A stretch of DNA of 64,000 nucleotides from Pseudobacteriovorax antillogorgiicola (GTDB taxonomy: Bacteria > Bdellovibrionota_B > Oligoflexia > Oligoflexales > CAIYRB01), in contig CAMAXT010000005.1 of assembly GCA_945862295.1 (NCBI GenBank), positions 1 through 64,000 of the forward strand. Reading direction: 5' to 3'. The translations under genes were made by a program, and so were the position numbers. A model generated the notes under the pieces. That model did no database searches. It was not told the DNA's origin and saw nothing but the letters and a program-made list of their open reading frames with translations. Shown here piece by piece: positions 44,700 through 53,190 of this stretch (the stretch's first letter is position 1; every line of letters begins with the position of its first letter).

Positions 44700-45711
44700 G
44701 CTCTGCGCAAGTGTTTCTGGTCGTAAAAGACATACAGGGCGTTGGCTCACAGTTGTATCATTCAGCGTCATTGTTTCTGGGCTCGCAGGTGGCGTTGCCT
44801 ACACGGCTGGGCACACGGGTAGCGAACTAGGTTTCGCTGTTCTGACACTTTTGGGCTTGATGACAGTATACCTAGCTTTCTTGTTCACATCATTCGCCAA
44901 TGACCTATGGCTTTTTTGTCATCGTAGGGAATTGCGGCACCTGCTTCCAATTTTATTTGTAATTTTTGCTTATATTCTATTCGGCGTAGGAACAGGGACA
45001 TTTACTTGGCAGTCATTCGGAACGATCGGCGCCTTTGTTACGTTGCCAACTCTCTTTGCCGTGACTTGGCAAAGAGACTCAACGCCGCAGTGGTTCGATT
45101 GGCTGGCTGTTGCGTGCATTTGGCTTCCGTTTGATCTTGGTCTTCTTAAAAATGTATGGCTTTGGCCTCAGGGCAACGGTGCTTACATACTCAATACAGC
45201 TGTCGCGGTGTCTTTAGCGATATATCTATTCTCGTCGGTTCGTCGCATCGCTGATATCGGTTTTCGTTTGCGGTGGAAAAGATCGGATTTTAAAACGACC
45301 GCGATCATTTTCGGACTTTTTTGCATCATCGCCATACCATTTGGCGTCGCGAGTGACTTCATAAGTTTCAATGTAAAACCAGATGTCGTTAAAGGGCTAT
45401 TAGCACCGATTGGGATTTTTCTGTTTATAGCTTACCCGGAAGAACTTCTTTTTCGTGGGCTGTTGCAAAATTTTCTAACTAAAAAATTCGGAAGTGAAAA
45501 AATCGCTTTAGTTGTCGCTGCAGTATTCTTTGGTGCAACTCATCTCAACAATGGACTCCAACCCGATTGGCGTTACTTCGTATTAGCGACCATCGCTGGA
45601 TTTTTTTACGGCGCCGCTTATATAAAGACGAAAAATCTTTTCGTTCCGGCCGTCATCCACGCACTAGTAGATTCGGTTTGGATTCAATTTTTGATGAAAA
45701 CCCCGTCCTAG
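44686..45711 (+). CDS. CPBP-family intramembrane metalloprotease (CAAX/Abi)
   Basis: A 341-residue, eight-helix membrane protein with the three CPBP motifs: 'EELLFRGLLQNFL' (EExxxR), 'FFGATHLNNG' (FxxxH) and 'HALVDSVW' (HxxxD/N). Family members include prenyl-protein endopeptidases and bacterial immunity proteins; the bacterial substrate here is unknown. Initiation is at a TTG within the end of the AlkD-like gene, so it is last in the overlapping MazG-AlkD-CPBP trio. Confidence 0.85.
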   Translation: MDAVELCASVSGRKRHTGRWLTVVSFSVIVSGLAGGVAYTAGHTGSELGFAVLTLLGLMTVYLAFLFTSFANDLWLFCHRRELRHLLPILFVIFAYILFGVGTGTFTWQSFGTIGAFVTLPTLFAVTWQRDSTPQWFDWLAVACIWLPFDLGLLKNVWLWPQGNGAYILNTAVAVSLAIYLFSSVRRIADIGFRLRWKRSDFKTTAIIFGLFCIIAIPFGVASDFISFNVKPDVVKGLLAPIGIFLFIAYPEELLFRGLLQNFLTKKFGSEKIALVVAAVFFGATHLNNGLQPDWRYFVLATIAGFFYGAAYIKTKNLFVPAVIHALVDSVWIQFLMKTPS

Positions 45712-45717
45712 GGTTTT
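45697..45717 (+). terminator. Possible weak terminator after the CPBP gene
   Basis: AAAACCC (45697-45703) and GGGTTTT (45711-45717) form a 7-bp stem around the stop codon, with a T4 run contained in the stem. This is weaker than the other terminators. The 250 bases that follow, up to the repeat-protein gene, contain no ORF or structure that I could defend. Confidence 0.35.
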
Positions 45718-45968
45718 ACCTGATCTTCAGCCTTGTATAAGCGAGATAGCTGAGAAAAAATGAATTTTTCGCATTCCTCGCATGTCAAAATTATGACGCT
45801 CCGGTAAATAAGCAGCATTTGCCTGCTTAATGTAGATACATTTTGCTCTGTTATGTGCCGGTTGCAAGCCACCGATGCCTAAAACATGGTAGAATGGACC
45901 AACCCCTACATTGCTAAATAATATGATCCAAAGTCAATTACTACATCATGCTGGAGTGCTGTTAGCTT

Positions 45969-48900
45969 ATGAGAAAGCAATTTGAACCTGCTATCGAAGA
46001 TCTAAAAACTGACACAACTTCTGCGTCACCTCGCCTCTTCGATGAACTCGGGCACGACGATTTTTTTGGGGACGAACAAATTGATCGCGAGATTCAACTT
46101 CAGCTTCGTTCTGCAGAGCAGCAGTCAAATGAAAAGAAAGCTATCGACCGCTTTCTCTACGAAATTCTGAAGATCGAACAAGATCTTGTTCAGCAGTTAA
46201 AAAAGAAGATCTTCGACCAAGAAAATTCGCAAGCTTCTAAGCGCCTCGAAGACCGTATGCGCGCTGAAGAGCTTGCTTCACAGAACCGTATTCGAGAGAA
46301 GCTTTCGAAAGAGAAAATGGAATCTGAAAAGCGTATACAGCGCCAGATTCAATTAGAACAACTTCGCCTCCAAAACCGCTTTATCGAGAAGAAGAACGAG
46401 GAGGAGGCAACTCTTAAAGTTCGTAAAACCGAATTGTTAAAGAATGAGCAGACTGCGATTTCTTCATTGCGCTCTGACCTACAGATTAAAATGGAAACCG
46501 AATCCGCAGCAAGATTGAAAGAAGCTCTTGCGACAGAAAAGAAACTGGCGGATGAACGTCTCGAAGATCTCAAGAACAACGAATTTGCTCTTGTGCGCAA
46601 AAAAATCGCAGAGATGCGCAAACGAGAAGAGTCAGTCGTTGCCGAGACAATTGCTAATTACGAAAACCAAGCAAAAACTCAACTCGATGGCATGCTAAAG
46701 GCAGCCTTTGAAAAAGAGGAAGAGCTTTCAAAAGCTCGCATCGACGAAGCTTCAACCAATCATAAGCAAAAATTCGCAAGTGATATCGAGCGTTCCAAGA
46801 GGGTTGTATCTGTCGAAGCGGAAAAGATTAGAGCGAAGTTGCAAGAGAGTGAAAATCAGCGTCTTGTCAGAACCATTGCTGAACTTGAAAAAAATGCAGC
46901 AGCTGAAATCGAGACTCTACGAGCTTCGATGCTGGCAGATGAAGAGAAACAATCGTTGATTCGTATCCAAACTCGTATTCATGACGAAGCGAAAAATGTT
47001 GAATTGAGGTTGAAGCTTCGTTTTGAAGAAGAGAAAAAGACAAGCGACCGTCGTCGAAGCCAGCAGATCGCAATTGAAGTGACTGAATCAGAACACCGTG
47101 CGCAAAAACAACAGATATTAGAAGAAGCCGCTGCGGCAGCGCGTCTCCAATCCGACCTCAAACTGGAAAAAAATCAGTCATCAGAACGCATTGAAGCTGC
47201 GAAAATGATGGAGCTGGATGCCGCCCGTCAGCGTATAGTTGAGCAAAAAGCGGCCGAAGCTTCAGCGAAGACGCAGCGGATCGCCAGCAATGAAATTAAA
47301 GAACACAAGCATATTGAAGAGTTTTGCGAAGCACTAGCTGAGCGCGAAAAAATCGAAATTAATTGCCGCTTAGAGGAAAATCTTCGCGCAGAGCAATTAG
47401 ACTCTCAGTCACGAATTAAGACCGCAAAAGAACAATTCGGCATCGCAGCAGCAAAAAAATTAGCTTCCGAGTTTGAAAAAGAAGCTCAGCAATCGAAAGT
47501 TCGGGTTCAACGGGCGATGGTAAGTGAAGACACTTACATTAGTGACTATGAATCGAAACTAATTGCTGATGAAGCAAAAGCACGTGACCTCCGTATTGCC
47601 GAGTCATTGGCAAAAGAGGAACAAGATTCCAAGAATAGAGCTCAGATCCGCTGGAGTGAAGAGAACAGAAAAGCAACAGCGCGAGTCGAGCAATGCCTTG
47701 TTACCGAAGCTAAAGAAAGTGATCACCGAATCAGCGCTCGCGTAATTAAAGAAGATATCGATGCCCAAGAGCGCATTGATACGAGAATAGATCGTGAGAA
47801 AAGCGATGCCAGCGCCCGCTTTTCAGTTATGATGCGTAAGGAATCGGAAGAAGCCGAAATTCGTGTCCGTCAACGCCTAGCAATGGAAGCCGCCGAAGCG
47901 GAACAACGCCGCGTTATACTATGTCAGAACGAAGAAGAACTCGCGAAAAAACGAGTGGTCTTGGCACTTGAGATTGAAGAATCCGAAGCGAAAGAGCGCT
48001 TATCTCGCATGTATTCAAAGGAGCGCATGGAAGCCGAGAAGCGTCTTGCTAGTCGCCTTGAATCTGAGGAATCCGATGCTCGGGTCCGTGTTTCAAGAAG
48101 ACTCAATGATGAGATGGCGGAAGCTGAGAAACGCTCAGAACTGCATGTAGCGAAGGAAGAGCTGGAATCACAGCAGCGAGTTCGCAACCTGATGGAAAAA
48201 GAGCAAGCGTCAGCCAATAAGTGGCGAGAACAAGCCTTGGCCAAGGAAACTGTTGAAGCTGGCATCCGTCAAGAGAAGCGTTTGAAGGAAGAAAAAGAAT
48301 CTAGCGACCGTCGTGCAGGGGCTCTTTTAGAAGAAGAAAAGACTACTGGCCGCGACCGCTTGAAGACATCTCTAGTAGAAGAAGATCAAGCATCAGCTCG
48401 TCGCGTTGCTCAGCGTATGGAAGCCGAGCAGCATGAACACGAACTTCGCATTGCTCAGTATCTTGCTGAAGAGTCAGAAGTTTCAGAACAGCGCCTCGCA
48501 GCTGTACTCGAACGAGAAGACATTGAATCTAAAAAGCGAATACGTCAATTGGTGGAACAAGAAGAACGAGAACATGTTTTACGTACTGAGCGTCAAATTG
48601 CCCGTGAAGAGCGAGAAAGCCGAGCTCGCCTCGAGTCATCGATAACCAAAGAACGCAAAGACTCTGAAACTCGCATCAAAGAGTATCTTGCGAAAGACGA
48701 TTTGGAAGCGAAACGCCGTCATACTGAAAATCTCACCAAGGAAGCGGATGAAATGAAACGCTTCAAAGCTGAAGTCGTTGTCAAAGAAGAAACAACCTAT
48801 CAAAGACGCCTAGCTTCGCGTTTGGAATTTGAACGCTCTGCCTCGCGCACTCGCGTCGAACAAGCAATTGCAAGTGAAGAGCTTGAGAGCCAAAAGCGAA

Positions 48901-49688
48901 TCGAAGCCGCTTCTTATGCGATTGATGAAGAAGGCCGCTTCTTAGAAGACGAGCTAAAAACCGCAGAAGCTCTCGATGCTGAAAAACGGCAGATGTCTAG
49001 ACTTCAAGAGGAGCAAAAGTTAATCCGTAAACTCGAAGATAAGCGGCATGATTTACGCGATCGCCGGGAGCTCGAGAAACGCCGCTTCCATGCCGAGCTA
49101 GTAGCGAGAGAGAACGAGGTGTTTATTGCAGGCTGTGCCCGTAAAGAGCAAGACATGGTCCACGAAGAGTCTAGAAGAGACCGTGAGATGATCGATCAAT
49201 TGGCAGCAGAGTGTGAAACACTCCTTGCTCGTGTGGTTGATAATTTTGGTTTGAATATGCCAGTCGCAGGCCTTTTAGTTGCAAGAGATATGCGCGTCCA
49301 AAGTCCAAGCCGTAGGCAAGTAGTCACCCAAGCCAGAAACGAAGGTCTCGATCCAACCGTCGAATTCCAGTCTGTGGAAGACGAGTGCTTTAAGATCCTC
49401 AACGCGATGCCGAAAAAAGTTATTGGCCGCGAGCTAGGTCGCAAGACTCCTCATGAAGCCATGGCTCTTTTCCGCGAGTGCAGCGAGCGCGTTCGTTCCC
49501 ATCTCTTGGATAGTCTCGGCGAACCAATGAGAAGCGTGTTTTCGCAGATGATTAGCGTTTCTTCACCGCAAGACCAAACAGATGTCTTAACAGTCATCGA
49601 CACCGCTTCGTCCGAGAAGCTTGAAGAATTCGTCAACGATTTGCGCTACCAAGCTCAGATTAGCTTTAGTAATCCCGAGAAACTGTAA
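45969..49688 (+). CDS. Giant protein with sixty 15-residue coiled-coil repeats
   Basis: A 1239-residue cytoplasmic protein with no signal peptide. Residues 1-83 are acidic and partly helical. Residues 84-983 are exactly sixty consecutive 15-residue units with no insertion or deletion, pattern xExxxSxxRIxxxLx (for example KERMEAEKRLASRLE, REDIESKKRIRQLVE, KEELESQQRVRNLME). Position 2 is usually Glu, 6 Ala/Ser, 9 Arg and 10 Ile/Leu/Val. A 15-residue period (15/4 = 3.75 per turn) corresponds to a pentadecad, right-handed or near-straight coiled coil. Residues ~1085-1239 form a helical C-terminal domain ('VIGRELGRKTPHEAMALFRECSERVRSHLLDSLGEPMRSVFSQM') that loosely resembles the FliG C-terminal pattern. 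Function unknown. Confidence 0.85.
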   Translation: MRKQFEPAIEDLKTDTTSASPRLFDELGHDDFFGDEQIDREIQLQLRSAEQQSNEKKAIDRFLYEILKIEQDLVQQLKKKIFDQENSQASKRLEDRMRAEELASQNRIREKLSKEKMESEKRIQRQIQLEQLRLQNRFIEKKNEEEATLKVRKTELLKNEQTAISSLRSDLQIKMETESAARLKEALATEKKLADERLEDLKNNEFALVRKKIAEMRKREESVVAETIANYENQAKTQLDGMLKAAFEKEEELSKARIDEASTNHKQKFASDIERSKRVVSVEAEKIRAKLQESENQRLVRTIAELEKNAAAEIETLRASMLADEEKQSLIRIQTRIHDEAKNVELRLKLRFEEEKKTSDRRRSQQIAIEVTESEHRAQKQQILEEAAAAARLQSDLKLEKNQSSERIEAAKMMELDAARQRIVEQKAAEASAKTQRIASNEIKEHKHIEEFCEALAEREKIEINCRLEENLRAEQLDSQSRIKTAKEQFGIAAAKKLASEFEKEAQQSKVRVQRAMVSEDTYISDYESKLIADEAKARDLRIAESLAKEEQDSKNRAQIRWSEENRKATARVEQCLVTEAKESDHRISARVIKEDIDAQERIDTRIDREKSDASARFSVMMRKESEEAEIRVRQRLAMEAAEAEQRRVILCQNEEELAKKRVVLALEIEESEAKERLSRMYSKERMEAEKRLASRLESEESDARVRVSRRLNDEMAEAEKRSELHVAKEELESQQRVRNLMEKEQASANKWREQALAKETVEAGIRQEKRLKEEKESSDRRAGALLEEEKTTGRDRLKTSLVEEDQASARRVAQRMEAEQHEHELRIAQYLAEESEVSEQRLAAVLEREDIESKKRIRQLVEQEEREHVLRTERQIAREERESRARLESSITKERKDSETRIKEYLAKDDLEAKRRHTENLTKEADEMKRFKAEVVVKEETTYQRRLASRLEFERSASRTRVEQAIASEELESQKRIEAASYAIDEEGRFLEDELKTAEALDAEKRQMSRLQEEQKLIRKLEDKRHDLRDRRELEKRRFHAELVARENEVFIAGCARKEQDMVHEESRRDREMIDQLAAECETLLARVVDNFGLNMPVAGLLVARDMRVQSPSRRQVVTQARNEGLDPTVEFQSVEDECFKILNAMPKKVIGRELGRKTPHEAMALFRECSERVRSHLLDSLGEPMRSVFSQMISVSSPQDQTDVLTVIDTASSEKLEEFVNDLRYQAQISFSNPEKL
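46218..48917 (+). repeat. Sixty in-frame 45-bp coding repeats (15 residues each)
   Basis: 2700 bases encode sixty contiguous 15-residue units in perfect register; the count was checked by walking from both ends and by the exact remaining C-terminal length. The units are diverged at the DNA level, so this is old expansion preserved by selection for period rather than recent tandem duplication. Confidence 0.88.
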
Positions 49689-49738
49689 ATTTTTACCTGG
49701 TTTGATTCGGTGCCACAGTACCTAATCACTAATTTCGG

Positions 49739-50701
49739 TTAAACTGTCATCTGATCGATAACGTCTTTCACGTTATCGATTTTCTTTATTTCCCCAACAC
49801 TTTTCCCAGCCTGATAGAATTCCTTGTAATCACTTCCTTGACTCAACGATTTCTTGAGTTGCCAGACTGATTTTAGGCTGTAAAACGTCCGCATCCAGTG
49901 CTTTGTGCGGTTGTTTTTAAGTAGATATCTCGTCAGTGGGCCAGCCTTTGTCCCTACAGATTTAATATAAGGTGTGTTAATGACCGAAACAGGCACACCC
50001 GTTATTTTTTCAGACAAAACGATGTCTTCCGGCTGAGCCTTTAGAATCGCTTGTTTGTAGTCCGCATGCGCTGAACACTCTGTGGTAGCAATCATCCTAG
50101 TTCCAAGCTGAACGCCATCATAGCCCATAGCAAGAGCAGCTTTGTACGCAATTGGGCCTCCAATTCCTCCAGCACAGATCATCGGTAAATTGAACTTTTT
50201 GAGCGAGCTATAAAGCTCTTGTGGAGATATCCGACCGGCATGCCCACCTGCAGTGTTATTGACACAAATCAAGCCATGAACACCGCTATCGATAGCTTTT
50301 TTCGCATACTTTTCTTCAGTCACGTCATGAAACACAGTTCCACCAGCTTGCGCGACCCGGTCAGTAACCCACCTAGGATTGCCTAATGCTGTAATAAAAA
50401 ACCTAACACCTTCTTCTAACGCCACATCCAACCATTCCTGGTTGCGTTTTAGGTATGTTTTTGACGAACCTTCGATCAACAGATTGAGGCCGATCGGTTT
50501 TTTCGTCAGCATTCGGATGTGTTTTAAACCGTCGCGAAAATTATAACGGTTCACAAACACCAGTGAGACTGGTTGTACAATTCCGATTCCACCCGCTTCA
50601 GATACCGCTGCTACAAGATCTGGATTGCTACACGGGTACATTGCACCACCTATAATCGGGTTTTTGATACCAAGTAATTTGGTGAAAGAAGTAGGTGCCA
50701 T
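49739..50701 (-). CDS. Nitronate monooxygenase (NMO/2-nitropropane dioxygenase family)
   Basis: A 320-residue FMN enzyme with a TIM barrel. 'IIGGAMYPCSNPDLVAAVSEAGGIGIV' is the N-terminal FMN-site region; 'NNTAGGHAGRI' carries the catalytic His; 'MICAGGIGGPIAYKAALAMGYDGVQLGTRM' is the phosphate-binding end. The family detoxifies nitronates and includes FabK-like enoyl reductases; the exact substrate is unclear. The C-terminus has an additional basic helical segment. It converges on the repeat-protein gene and its 3' end encodes part of a terminator hairpin. Confidence 0.88.
   Translation of the reverse strand: MAPTSFTKLLGIKNPIIGGAMYPCSNPDLVAAVSEAGGIGIVQPVSLVFVNRYNFRDGLKHIRMLTKKPIGLNLLIEGSSKTYLKRNQEWLDVALEEGVRFFITALGNPRWVTDRVAQAGGTVFHDVTEEKYAKKAIDSGVHGLICVNNTAGGHAGRISPQELYSSLKKFNLPMICAGGIGGPIAYKAALAMGYDGVQLGTRMIATTECSAHADYKQAILKAQPEDIVLSEKITGVPVSVINTPYIKSVGTKAGPLTRYLLKNNRTKHWMRTFYSLKSVWQLKKSLSQGSDYKEFYQAGKSVGEIKKIDNVKDVIDQMTV
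49754..49790 (+). terminator. Terminator of the repeat-protein gene, inside the convergent coding end
   Basis: A perfect 11-bp inverted repeat ATCGATAACGT / ACGTTATCGAT with loop CTTTC is followed by TTTCTTTATT on the plus strand. It lies 66 bases after the repeat-protein stop but inside the last codons of the nitronate monooxygenase gene, where it encodes 'IDNVKDVID' on the other strand. Confidence 0.75.
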
Positions 50702-51053
50702 AAGTGCTCCGAAAAAGGTCCCAGATCAGAAGTCAGATTTCATTGTACGGAGAAGTCAGGTTCGATCTATAGGGCTTTTGATCATCCCATGAACCACCGC
50801 CCAGCTCATTTTTTAATCACAGGCATCAAAACCGCTCAAAAATTTCCCAGAATTCAACAATGAATGTCAGTATTTGAGAAAGACGGATGGGGGTAGGTTT
50901 TCGAAAATGCTGACATTTTTGTTTGCAAATGTATCTGAATGTTTTTAACTTGTCCTCCAGTCAGCTCAAAGTAAGACCAAATCTCTTTGATCCTCGTAGG
51001 TTCTCTTTTGAGAGCAATGCATAGTAAATCCTGTCGCTTAACGGATTGACCAG
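50702..51053. other. Divergent intergenic region upstream of topoisomerase VI
   Basis: 352 bases between the divergent nitronate monooxygenase and topoisomerase VI genes. It contains an imperfect inverted repeat (listed separately) and AT-rich stretches, but no convincing consensus promoter for either gene and no ORF with a ribosome-binding site. No RNA gene is recognised. Confidence 0.5.
50863..50917. promoter_or_regulatory. Inverted repeat, candidate operator of the topoisomerase VI genes
   Basis: AATGTCAGTATTT (50863-50875) and AAATGCTGACATT (50905-50917) are inverted copies with one mismatch in 13, separated by 29 bases. Their position, 137-191 bases before the topoisomerase VI B start, and the spacing of about four helical turns between centres would suit a dimeric regulator bound at two sites or a stem in a long leader. 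Confidence 0.4.
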
Positions 51054-53180
51054 ATGGCGAAAAAGAAAGCCGCTGCTAAGCAGCGTGCAAACAATGAGGG
51101 AAGTAGTAAACCGATGAAGAAAGGTTCAGCTAAAGCTAAAACCGAATCTAAAAAGCTTCCTCAGGTAGAACTCGATTCTGCAAAAGAAGTCATCGATAAT
51201 GTTCGCAAGTCAGCCAAGATGATTACCGCGAGCAGTACTGCCGAATATTTCGCGAAAAACCTTCAGCAAGTGGGCTTCTCATCGCCAACCAAGGCGGTTT
51301 TAACCACGTTAAAAGAAGCTTTTGACAACGCTTTAGATGCATGTGAAGACGCTAGCATTCTTCCAGATATCCACGTTGTCGTTGAAAAAATCGGCGTTGG
51401 AACGTTGAAAAATACCGACCAGATTCTTATCCGCGTTGAAGATAACGGTCCTGGTATCGATCCCGACGATGTTCCAAAAGTATTCGGTGAATACCTAGCA
51501 AGTTCGAAATTCGGACGAGCACGTTGCTCGCGCGGACAGCAGGGTATTGGTATTTCTGCCGCAACTACCTGGGCAATGCAGACAACGGCGTCTGGTGCAC
51601 GTGTTGTGACTAAGAAAAAGACTGCCCGCAAAGCATTTAGCTGCATTGTCGACATGGATCTCAAGCACAACCGTGGAATCGTCAAAAACAAAGAGAACAT
51701 CGACTGGAAAAAAGAGCACGGCACGAACGTTGAATTTAAAATGGACGGCCGCGTTCAGTTAAACGGTGAAGGTGGTCTGTTGAACTACCTCCGCAGTACC
51801 ATTCTCGTTAATCCGCATATGTCTATTACCTACACCTTGCCTGAAATGCAGAAGACAAGAGTAGAACGAGTTACTTCAGAAGTTCCTTTGATTCCTGAAG
51901 CAACTGAGCCTCATCCTCATACGATGATTTTAGGTGAGTTTTTAGCCCACGCTCGTCTTTTCGGTCATATCAAAGCTTCAACTTGGTTGAAAAAAGGCTT
52001 TTCACGCGTCTCCGATAAAACGCTCCAAGAGCTAGTCAGTTTGCATAAGCTGCCGCCTGCGATTTTGAATCAAGCAGTCGATACAATGTCTGAATCCGAC
52101 ATCAAAACTCTCTACAGCGCTATTCAAAAGTCTGCTCTGCAGGCACCTTCAACGAGTTCAGTACTCGCTATTGGTGAAGACGGGCTGGCGTTGAGTATCC
52201 AGCGCCTTGGTGATATCGACTTTTTTTCTGTCGTATCTCGTAAACCGATGATCGCGGACTTTAAACCAGTTCAGGTCGAAGTCGCTATCGCTCGTCAAAG
52301 AGGAGTGACTGGCGAAGATAAAGAAGAATCTGTACAGGTTCTTCGTTTCGCCAATAGGGTGCCGTTGCAGTTTGATAAAGCTGCGTGCGCGATAGTAAAA
52401 GCAATCACGTCGATCAATTGGAAGCCTTATGGTCTTAGACAGCCTAAGAATTCCTTACCAATCGGCCCTTACATCATCGCGATAAGTGTGGTTTCGCCGT
52501 TTATAAAATTCAAGAATGCATCAAAAGAAACAGTTGATGGTTCTGACGAGCTAGTTGAAGAATTTCGCCGCACCCTGATGCAGGCCGGTCAGCGCCTTTC
52601 TCGTTACCTCAAGCGCGAGCACAAAGCCGATGAGCTAGAACAACGGCAACAACATATCGAGCAATTTTGCCCAATCTTGGTCGAAACTCTCGCGCGCATT
52701 GTAAACGCACCAGAAAACCGCAAGGTAAAAGCTGAAGAAGGCCTAGCTAAGATTCTGGCGCGAGATACCAAAGGTATTCGCCAAGATTTGAATGTCGCTG
52801 ATCAAAGGCTCGCCTCCTATCTTCAAGATAATAAGAAGCATCTTTCTGGATTCTTTGCGGATATCGAAAGCGAAGAAGCTGCTGCTCATTCAGAGCGTGA
52901 CTTGGAAGACGGCGAAGTAGACGAAGATGTTGATTCCGATTCAGAAGATTCTGAAAAGGGTTCAGAAAAGTCTGCGAAAAAATCCAAGGGCAAAGCTTCT
53001 AAAGTCAAAGCTTCTAAAGGCAAAAAAGCAAAAGAGAAGAATTTCAAAAAAGCAGAGAAACCCGCAGCTAAAAAAGAAGCTATGCAAGAACCGAAAGCTA
53101 GTACGAAGAAATCCGAAGCTCCGAAAAAAGCACCGACTAAGACACCACCAGCGAAGAAAACTAAGCCAAAGGCTAAGTAA
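51054..53180 (+). CDS. top6B: DNA topoisomerase VI subunit B
   Basis: A 708-residue GHKL ATPase subunit of a type IIB topoisomerase, typical of archaea and plants and rare in bacteria. The Bergerat fold shows 'EAFDNALDACED' (N box), 'VEDNGPGIDPDDVPKVFGEYLASSKF' (G1 box and switch) and 'SRGQQGIGISAATTW' (G2/Q loop). The transducer region follows ('KPVQVEVAIARQRG', 'RFANRVPLQFDKAACAIVKAI'). Residues ~1-36 are a Lys/Ala/Ser-rich tail. Residues ~613-640 are an acidic block and 640-708 a Lys/Ala/Pro-rich histone-H1-like tail, which archaeal B subunits lack. It is followed ten bases later by subunit A. Confidence 0.93.
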   Translation: MAKKKAAAKQRANNEGSSKPMKKGSAKAKTESKKLPQVELDSAKEVIDNVRKSAKMITASSTAEYFAKNLQQVGFSSPTKAVLTTLKEAFDNALDACEDASILPDIHVVVEKIGVGTLKNTDQILIRVEDNGPGIDPDDVPKVFGEYLASSKFGRARCSRGQQGIGISAATTWAMQTTASGARVVTKKKTARKAFSCIVDMDLKHNRGIVKNKENIDWKKEHGTNVEFKMDGRVQLNGEGGLLNYLRSTILVNPHMSITYTLPEMQKTRVERVTSEVPLIPEATEPHPHTMILGEFLAHARLFGHIKASTWLKKGFSRVSDKTLQELVSLHKLPPAILNQAVDTMSESDIKTLYSAIQKSALQAPSTSSVLAIGEDGLALSIQRLGDIDFFSVVSRKPMIADFKPVQVEVAIARQRGVTGEDKEESVQVLRFANRVPLQFDKAACAIVKAITSINWKPYGLRQPKNSLPIGPYIIAISVVSPFIKFKNASKETVDGSDELVEEFRRTLMQAGQRLSRYLKREHKADELEQRQQHIEQFCPILVETLARIVNAPENRKVKAEEGLAKILARDTKGIRQDLNVADQRLASYLQDNKKHLSGFFADIESEEAAAHSERDLEDGEVDEDVDSDSEDSEKGSEKSAKKSKGKASKVKASKGKKAKEKNFKKAEKPAAKKEAMQEPKASTKKSEAPKKAPTKTPPAKKTKPKAK

Positions 53181-53190
53181 AAGGAACTAA

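Noticed and set aside
46218-48917. 45-bp periodic DNA that might be taken for a tandem-repeat or CRISPR-like locus
   Set aside because: The period lies in the protein (15 residues) and units are diverged at DNA level; there are no identical repeats with unique spacers.
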